Of a DNA stretch of 5,138 nucleotides, positions 1 through 5,138 are shown in pieces. The position numbers and the translations under genes are program-made. Origin of the DNA: Prevotella sp. Lineage in GTDB: Bacteria > Bacteroidota > Bacteroidia > Bacteroidales > Bacteroidaceae. Position 1 is the first letter of the stretch. Every line of letters begins with the position of its first letter. The stretch is from the NCBI GenBank assembly GCA_021203915.1, contig JAJQAI010000286.1:1-5138 (forward strand), given 5' to 3'. The notes under the pieces are model-generated. The model did not search any database. It worked only from the letters and a program-made list of their open reading frames with translations, and was not told the DNA's origin.

Positions 1-12
1 TTCTATACCTTT

Positions 13-2214
13 TTATTGAAACTCTATAGAAATCCTTTGCCTAATGTCACTAGATGATGACCCAATAAAAATTGTATATTTTCCAGGGTCAGTTTTCCAT
101 AAAGCATCATCAGTGTTATAATAAGCAAAATCCTCTGCCTTAAGAGTAAAGTCAACCCTTTGGCTTTCTTTAGGGTTTAGATATACTTTTTTAAATCGCT
201 TTAATTCCTTTTGGGGGCGAAGACAGGTTGGACTATCTTGACCAACATAAAGTTGAACAACCTCTTTTCCTGCAGTTTCACCAGTATTAGTAAGAGTTAG
301 GCTTAAAGTTAAATCCTCACCTAGTGAAATTAAAGAGTGTGACAACTCCGGCTTTCCATATGAGAAAGTAGTATAACTAAGTCCATGACCAAAGGGAAAA
401 AGTGCTGGTATATTCTTTGTATCGTGCAGGCGATAACCAACAAGGATATCTTCTAAGTATTCCTCCCTTATGCTATCGCCTGGAAAAGCTATTTCTCCAT
501 GAGACATTGCGCCACAATCTTCAAGTTTTTTGGGAAACGAAAAAGGTAGTTTGCCACTTGGGTTAACTTTACCTGAAAGTACGTCAGTAAGAGAATATCC
601 TCCCATTGAGCCTAAGTACCAACCTTGAAGAATTGCTGGAATTTTATCTACCCATGGCATTTCAACAGCATTTCCACTTAAAAGTATGAGAACGATATTT
701 TTATTGACATCCCAAATATCTTCTATTAATTCATTTTGTCCAAAGGGTAGACCATAGGAAAGACGGTCATAGCCTTCATCATCTTGATATCGGTCCTTAC
801 TAAGTCCTCCAACGATAATTATAAGATCAGAGGCTTTAGAAAGCTTTACGGCCTCATCTCTTAAAGAGTCCGCTTGGAGCTGCGTAACGTTAGTAGAATA
901 TCCTTTGGTATATGAAATCTTATCACCATAAAGGCTCTTAAGAGCATCTAGGGGCGATATCATTATCTTAGCTTTAAGGTCTGAAGACCCACCTCCTTCA
1001 TTTAGATTTTTTACCGCATTATCACCAACTATAAGTATTCGTTTATACTTACCATCCATAATGGGTAAAAGCGGTTTTCCTGTCTTTTTTATAGCATCAT
1101 TTTTTAGTAATACTATACCTTCTGAGCCAACCTCACGAGCTACTTGATAGTGTTCATCAGTGCATAGACTACCAAAGGGTTTTGAGGTATTCATTGCCGT
1201 ACGCATAATTAGACGAAGGATACGCTCTGCCTTATCATCAACTGTTGAAGAGTCTATCTTTCCTTCTTTAAGCATCTTAAGGTAGGGTAGGGCAAGATAG
1301 TAATCATCAAAGCCAAAGTCCGTTGTGGAATTTAGCCCATTGGTATAAGAGCCCATCTCAATATCAAGTCCATTTACTGCAGCCTCAAAAGTATCATGTA
1401 CTCCGCCCCAATCAGAAATTACTACTCCATCAAATCCCCATTCTGTTTTTAATATCTCATTTAGCAGTAAATTGCTTTGGCAGGCATGCTCTCCACGAAC
1501 TTTATTATATGCCCCCATTACACTATATACTTTACCTTCTCTAACAGCTTTTTCAAAGGCTGGAAGATAGATTTCCCTTAGGGCTCTTTCGCTAAGATTA
1601 ACATCAATGTGGTCACGCCATGTTTCTTGGTTGTTTAGTGCAAAATGTTTAACACAAGCAGCTACACCATTTTTTTGTATTTCTTGGATGTAGGGGACAC
1701 ACATAGCGCCAGTAAGATATGGATCTTCTCCCATATACTCAAAATTTCTTCCACCAAGTGGCGTGCGATAGATATTTATTCCAGGACCTAGCAGAACGTC
1801 TTTTTTTCTATATCTAGCCTCCTGGCCAAGGGCTTTTCCATATTTTGCAGCAAGAGATGGATTCCAAGTAGCAGCTAAACAAGTAAGGGCTGGAAAAACA
1901 GTTACACTATCAGAGGTCCATCCGGCATAATGCCAATTATTCCAATTAATTTCAGCTCTAACTCCATGAGGACCATCGCTCATCCATAGCTCTGGAATTC
2001 CTAGTCGTGGTACGCCAGAAGAAGTAAATTTACCTTGAGCATGACAAAGAGCAACTTTTTCTTCAAGCGTCATACGACTTAAAGCATCTTTAACTCTTAC
2101 TTCAATATCCTCGCTCTCATCTAAGTAAGGAAAATTTTGTGCTTGAATAAAGGTAGGAGAAAAAAATATAGCACAAGCTATCAAAGAAATTTTATAAATA
2201 TGAAAAATCTTCAT
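13..2214 (-). CDS. Exported glycoside hydrolase family 3 enzyme, probable beta-glucosidase
   Basis: This is a complete 733-residue GH3 exo-hydrolase, predicted to release non-reducing-end beta-linked glucose in the periplasm. Residues 1-25 form a signal peptide. The (beta/alpha)8 domain (about 35-340) has the substrate-binding Asp80 in MSDGPHGVR, Arg150 and Arg156 in YRTPLGGRNFEYMGEDP, the Lys189-His190 pair in VKHFALNNQET, and the nucleophile Asp268 in VVISDWGG (codon 1411-1413). The alpha/beta sandwich (about 355-570) has GGGSS at 407-411 and the likely acid/base Glu480 in DDEGYDR. A fibronectin III-like domain (about 625-725, with VVQLYVG) closes the protein. Length and domain order are normal for bacterial three-domain GH3 enzymes, and no key residue is missing. 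The ATG at 2214 is preceded by an in-frame TAA and begins a good signal peptide, so the start is secure. It lies 87 bases downstream of the GH31 gene. GH3 membership is certain. The SDW motif favours beta-glucosidase, but beta-xylosidase or another exo-specificity cannot be excluded. Confidence 0.93.
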   Translation of the reverse strand: MKIFHIYKISLIACAIFFSPTFIQAQNFPYLDESEDIEVRVKDALSRMTLEEKVALCHAQGKFTSSGVPRLGIPELWMSDGPHGVRAEINWNNWHYAGWTSDSVTVFPALTCLAATWNPSLAAKYGKALGQEARYRKKDVLLGPGINIYRTPLGGRNFEYMGEDPYLTGAMCVPYIQEIQKNGVAACVKHFALNNQETWRDHIDVNLSERALREIYLPAFEKAVREGKVYSVMGAYNKVRGEHACQSNLLLNEILKTEWGFDGVVISDWGGVHDTFEAAVNGLDIEMGSYTNGLNSTTDFGFDDYYLALPYLKMLKEGKIDSSTVDDKAERILRLIMRTAMNTSKPFGSLCTDEHYQVAREVGSEGIVLLKNDAIKKTGKPLLPIMDGKYKRILIVGDNAVKNLNEGGGSSDLKAKIMISPLDALKSLYGDKISYTKGYSTNVTQLQADSLRDEAVKLSKASDLIIIVGGLSKDRYQDDEGYDRLSYGLPFGQNELIEDIWDVNKNIVLILLSGNAVEMPWVDKIPAILQGWYLGSMGGYSLTDVLSGKVNPSGKLPFSFPKKLEDCGAMSHGEIAFPGDSIREEYLEDILVGYRLHDTKNIPALFPFGHGLSYTTFSYGKPELSHSLISLGEDLTLSLTLTNTGETAGKEVVQLYVGQDSPTCLRPQKELKRFKKVYLNPKESQRVDFTLKAEDFAYYNTDDALWKTDPGKYTIFIGSSSSDIRQRISIEFQ
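2140..2214 (-). other. Signal peptide of the GH3 enzyme
   Basis: The first 25 residues have a basic N-region (MKIFHIYK), a hydrophobic core (ISLIACAIFF) and a polar end finishing in FIQA, with likely signal peptidase I cleavage between Ala25 and Gln26. The only Cys (residue 14) lies in the middle of the hydrophobic core and not in a lipobox, so a soluble periplasmic or secreted protein is more likely than a lipoprotein. Confidence 0.8.
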
Positions 2215-2257
2215 TATGGTAAGATTATGGGGGATTTACTGATTCTAAGCTTTAATA

Positions 2258-2265
2258 CAAATGTA
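2258..2265 (-). promoter_or_regulatory. Possible Bacteroidota -7 promoter box (TACATTTG)
   Basis: On the minus strand, TACATTTG matches the Bacteroidota -7 consensus TAnnTTTG exactly. It sits 43 bases upstream of the GH3 ATG, which would give a 5' leader of roughly 35-40 bases. I see no convincing TTG-type -33 element about 19-23 bases further upstream; that region reads TTCCGTC followed by a T-run. The match may be chance in AT-rich DNA. If real, it would let the GH3 gene be transcribed separately from the GH31 gene. Confidence 0.35.
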
Positions 2266-2278
2266 GAAAAATTATCTA

Positions 2279-2303
2279 AAAAAAGACGGAAGTTTTCTTT
2301 TTT
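2279..2303 (-). terminator. A/T-rich inverted repeat with T-run after the GH31 stop (weak terminator or chance)
   Basis: On the minus strand, AAAAAAGA (2303-2296) pairs perfectly with TCTTTTTT (2286-2279) across a 9-base loop (AAACTTCCG). The second arm is part of a run of seven T's. The first arm overlaps the GH31 stop codon TAA (2304-2302). The stem has eight pairs but only one G-C pair, so it would be a poor intrinsic terminator. Partial termination or protection of the upstream message is possible, as is chance. Confidence 0.25.
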
Positions 2304-5138
2304 AATCACTAGGTAACTTAACTTTAAGAGACTTCCCTTTATATTTTACGATTTTGCCAGCCTTATTTTCATCTAAAGATATTGGTCTTTTAGGGCTTAC
2401 CTTAACAATACAAAATGTCCGCTTTTCTATCATATTAGGGTATTTACCCATAACGGGGGAGATTTCCAAAGTGTTATCTTTATCCCTATAGGAAATTTTA
2501 ATTTTTGAAAATTCACCTTTTTCATAGTTATAGCTTACGCCATCATCTTCATATAGGGTAAAACATCCATCTTTACCTGCATAGACATATATGGTAATAA
2601 AATCATTTTGCTTTTCATCGCTATATTCAACTTGCTCTCCAAAAGGAATAATTGCTCCCTCTGGCACATAAACGGGAATCCTCTCATAAGGGGCAGGAAC
2701 TTTAAGTTTTTGCCCGCCTAAGATATATTCTCCCGTATATAGATTATACCATCCAGAATTTTTTGGAAAATATACCTCACGCTCTCGTGCTTGATATTGA
2801 TAAACGGGAGCAACGAGTAGGGCTGGACCAAGCAAAAACTCATCACCAAGATTAATTGTTTGACTATCTTTAGAAAAGTCCATAGCTAGTGGACGCATAA
2901 GGGTGTAGTCCTCAAAATATGTCATTGCAGCTAAAGAATATAGATAGGGAAGAAGCCTATATCTAAGTTTAGTGTAGTATAGGATAGAGTTATAACAAGG
3001 ATGATTCTCTGGAGCAAGATTCCAAACTTCACGCCAAGGATATTGACCATGGGCCCTATAAAGAGGGCAGAAGGCCCCAAATTGATACCATCTTGTATTT
3101 AGTTCACGCCACTCATTTAAATCATCCGAAGTTTTACCAGATTTATCATACTCTTTTTGGGCAGAGGCATAACGATTTTCCACAGAAAAGCCTCCAATAT
3201 CCATAGACCAATATGGAATGCCACTCATAGAATAGTTTAAACCTGCAGATATCTGCGCTTTCATATCTTCCCAACGTGAGGCAATATCACCGCTCCATGT
3301 AGCCGTGGAATAGCGTTGAAGGCCTAAAAATCCTGAGCGAGTAAGTTGAAAAACTCTTCTATTGGGTTCTACCCTGCGCTGTCCATCGTATATGGCTTCA
3401 GCGTTCATTAGTGCATAAGCATTAAAGTATTGTGTTGAAGGGCCAAGGGCAGTAGGTCCTGAAAGGCGCTTGCGATAATCCATATTGGTGCAGTCCTTAA
3501 TATTAGGTTCACTAGCATCCATCCACCAAGCATCAAAGCCTAAAGGATAAAGGTGTTCTTCTATCTGAGCCCAAAATAATTTTCTAGCACCCTCACTATA
3601 TGCATCATAAAACGATCCAAGATACCCTGGACCTATCCAATCCCTTATACTATCGGTAATAGCTTGGGTGTACATCCATCCTTTAGAAAAAAATTCTTTA
3701 TAATGCTCAGTTGATTCATAGAACTTTGGCCATACTGAAATCATCACTTTGCCATGCATACTGTGTACAGAATCTACCATAGCTTTAGGGTCGGGGAAAC
3801 GCTCTAAATCAAACTCATGGCTACCCCAAGCTTCTTCGGGCCAATAACTCCAGTCTTGCACTATATTATCTATTGGTATTCCACGCAAGCGGAACTCTTT
3901 TAACGTGGAAAGAAGTTCTGCTTGAGTTTTGTATCTTTCACGACTTTGCCAAAAGCCAAGTGCCCATTTAGGCATAATTGGAGCCTTACCTGTTAAGGTG
4001 CGATATCCGCTTATTACATTATCCATATTATCACCCAATATGAAATAGTAATCTTCTTCATTTTGCATCTCAGTCCACCATGATATTTTATTTTTTTCTT
4101 CCAAACTACGTGGTGTATAAGCTCTCAGACCTAAGTAAGAAATTCCGCCATCGGGAGCCCACTCAATTTTAATAGGTACTCGTTTTAAAGCTTCCATCTT
4201 AAGAGTAAACTTATAACTATTTGGATTCCATGCTGCTCGCCAACGCTCCGGCACTACGAGCTTACCATCAACATATACCTTAATATATCCTGCATAATAA
4301 AGTATAAATTGATATTCTCCACTTTCTTTGGGCTCAATATATCCCTCATAAGTTACTTTTGAACCGCTAAAATTAAAATTCTTTGGTAGTCCAACGACCT
4401 TTTCAAAATGAGTCGCTTCGTCTAAAAACTCAAAGGAAATATTTTTTTCCTCTCTAATAAGCTGAGTATCTTGCTTTTTTGATATGTAAGTGCCAGTAAG
4501 AAAGCCTTCATTAAGATCTTTATCATAAAGGGTAAAAGCATCCCCTAATTCTAAAGCTTCACTTGAGGCTCCATAACGCATAAAGCTGTAACCATCAAAC
4601 AAAAGACCATAATTTTTTGTTGAAAGGATAAAGGGAATAGATACTTTTGTATTGTATTGAAAGAGTTCTTCACTTTTTCCCTTATAATTAAACTCATCTG
4701 CTTGATGTTGTCCTAGTCCATAAAGTCCCTCATCATCATAAGGAGAAAGGAAACTTTGCGTTATTGTATAGCCCAAAGTATTATCAACTTTGATTGGGAA
4801 AAAGCTCCTTAAGTCACCTTGTTCTTTAAGTATTTGATTCCCTAAAGAATCCTTAAATGTTACATCCAGAGTCGCCTTGGATACCATAGCAGAAAGTCGC
4901 GATGTCCGAATAATTAAATCCTCTTTATCATCCTCTATCGTAAAATCAGTATCCCCTTTTAAAGGAATAACTGCAAGACTATTTTTATTAATAAAGTCAT
5001 CTTTAGGTGTAGCCCTAACGTGAAGGATATTATCATTTATTACTTCAACGAGCACTTTTTTTGCTCCTAAGCCAAAGGAGTCCTCTGCCTCAAGAATAAC
5101 ACCATTTTTTGTTCTTTCATAACCACATACATTAAGTG
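2302..5138 (-). CDS. Glycoside hydrolase family 31 enzyme with PA14 insert, probable alpha-xylosidase (5' end cut by window edge)
   Basis: The enzyme is predicted to remove alpha-1,6-linked xylose from the non-reducing end of xyloglucan oligosaccharides. Residues are numbered from the first complete codon (5134-5136); 944 are visible. An N-terminal beta-sandwich (about 5-235, with LYGLGQHQADEFNYKG near 138) is followed by a PA14 insert (about 241-340) and the catalytic barrel (about 387-732). The barrel carries WSYWPEEAWGSHEFD near 429, the nucleophile Asp540 in FDAWWMDASEPN (codon 3517-3519), the acid/base Asp617 in TWSGDI (codon 3286-3288), IPYWSMDIGGF near 640 and the YRAHG motif near 693. 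C-terminal beta domains (about 742-915) complete it. The PA14 insert and the WWMDASEP and WPEE..GSHEFD motifs match the CjXyl31A/BoGH31A type of alpha-xylosidase, not GH31 alpha-glucosidases. The frame is open to 5138 and the upstream residues (CGYERTKNGV) look like the start of a mature protein, so the true start lies outside the window. GH31 membership is certain; the substrate is inferred. Confidence 0.93.
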   Translation of the reverse strand, partial: LNVCGYERTKNGVILEAEDSFGLGAKKVLVEVINDNILHVRATPKDDFINKNSLAVIPLKGDTDFTIEDDKEDLIIRTSRLSAMVSKATLDVTFKDSLGNQILKEQGDLRSFFPIKVDNTLGYTITQSFLSPYDDEGLYGLGQHQADEFNYKGKSEELFQYNTKVSIPFILSTKNYGLLFDGYSFMRYGASSEALELGDAFTLYDKDLNEGFLTGTYISKKQDTQLIREEKNISFEFLDEATHFEKVVGLPKNFNFSGSKVTYEGYIEPKESGEYQFILYYAGYIKVYVDGKLVVPERWRAAWNPNSYKFTLKMEALKRVPIKIEWAPDGGISYLGLRAYTPRSLEEKNKISWWTEMQNEEDYYFILGDNMDNVISGYRTLTGKAPIMPKWALGFWQSRERYKTQAELLSTLKEFRLRGIPIDNIVQDWSYWPEEAWGSHEFDLERFPDPKAMVDSVHSMHGKVMISVWPKFYESTEHYKEFFSKGWMYTQAITDSIRDWIGPGYLGSFYDAYSEGARKLFWAQIEEHLYPLGFDAWWMDASEPNIKDCTNMDYRKRLSGPTALGPSTQYFNAYALMNAEAIYDGQRRVEPNRRVFQLTRSGFLGLQRYSTATWSGDIASRWEDMKAQISAGLNYSMSGIPYWSMDIGGFSVENRYASAQKEYDKSGKTSDDLNEWRELNTRWYQFGAFCPLYRAHGQYPWREVWNLAPENHPCYNSILYYTKLRYRLLPYLYSLAAMTYFEDYTLMRPLAMDFSKDSQTINLGDEFLLGPALLVAPVYQYQAREREVYFPKNSGWYNLYTGEYILGGQKLKVPAPYERIPVYVPEGAIIPFGEQVEYSDEKQNDFITIYVYAGKDGCFTLYEDDGVSYNYEKGEFSKIKISYRDKDNTLEISPVMGKYPNMIEKRTFCIVKVSPKRPISLDENKAGKIVKYKGKSLKVKLPSD
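4117..4416 (-). other. PA14 domain inserted in the GH31 enzyme
   Basis: The segment is about 100 residues long and lies between the N-terminal beta-sandwich and the catalytic barrel. It shows the PA14 pattern: TYEGYIEPKESGEYQF, then a short turn, then IKVYVDGKLV, an RW.AAWNP stretch, and a closing PIKIEW. Related alpha-xylosidases carry a PA14 domain in the same place, where it is thought to extend the active-site cleft and help hold longer oligosaccharides. The boundaries are approximate because they were set by eye. Confidence 0.75.

Noticed and set aside
1323..1544. A 73-codon open frame on the plus strand.
   Set aside because: It lies fully inside the GH3 gene, opposite the catalytic nucleophile region. 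Its translation has no recognisable domain and an odd composition rich in His, Leu, Tyr and Pro. It is an antisense shadow of a conserved gene.
1801..1807. A run of seven A's (minus strand) in the GH3 gene, considered as a frameshift or phase-variation site.
   Set aside because: It encodes RKKD within a normally conserved stretch just before the LGPGINIYR motif. The frame is intact on both sides, and such short A-runs are expected in AT-rich coding DNA.
5053..5068. GTG at 5055 as the GH31 start, with AGGAG 8 bases upstream acting as a ribosome binding site.
   Set aside because: The frame is open upstream to the window edge and encodes family-like N-terminal residues. A start here would leave an exported-type enzyme with no signal peptide. 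Bacteroidota also depend little on Shine-Dalgarno sequences.
5099..5133. Several ATG triplets on the minus strand near the right edge that could start the GH31 gene.
   Set aside because: None is in the GH31 frame. The frame they open soon meets a TAG and encodes only a short peptide.
1..5138. Search by eye for tRNA or rRNA genes, insertion sequences, CRISPR repeats, riboswitches, attachment sites and long direct repeats.
   Set aside because: The two coding regions account for about 98 percent of the window. The 87-base gap and the 12-base left end are too short for such elements, and no repeats or terminal inverted repeats were seen.

Overview
The window holds two glycoside hydrolase genes, both on the minus strand and probably co-transcribed. 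They fill almost all of it. The organism is most likely a member of the Bacteroidota (Bacteroides/Prevotella-like). The DNA is AT-rich. The downstream gene has no Shine-Dalgarno sequence before its ATG. A TAnnTTTG promoter-like box lies in the gap. Both proteins resemble the exo-glycosidases of Bacteroidota polysaccharide utilization loci. The genus is an inference and cannot be fixed from the sequence alone.

Layout, in the direction of transcription (right to left). (1) 5138-2302: a family GH31 enzyme, probably an alpha-xylosidase, with a PA14 domain inserted in its N-terminal region. Its reading frame stays open to the right edge, so the gene is 5'-truncated by the window. The GTG at 5055 is probably an internal Val codon and not the start. 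(2) 2301-2215: an 87-base gap with an A/T-rich inverted repeat followed by a T-run, then a TACATTTG box that could be an internal promoter. (3) 2214-13: a complete family GH3 enzyme, probably a beta-glucosidase, with an N-terminal signal peptide. Only 12 bases follow its stop codon.

How the genes could work together: the PA14-containing GH31 alpha-xylosidases remove alpha-1,6-xylose from the non-reducing end of xyloglucan oligosaccharides. This exposes a backbone glucose that a GH3 beta-glucosidase can remove, which in turn exposes the next xylosylated glucose. Both enzymes appear to be exported, which fits stepwise breakdown of imported oligosaccharides in the periplasm. The window has no SusC/SusD pair, endo-xyloglucanase, regulator, mobile element, RNA gene or CRISPR array, so the xyloglucan assignment rests on the two enzyme families and their adjacency. 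I found no clear sign of a previously undescribed system.
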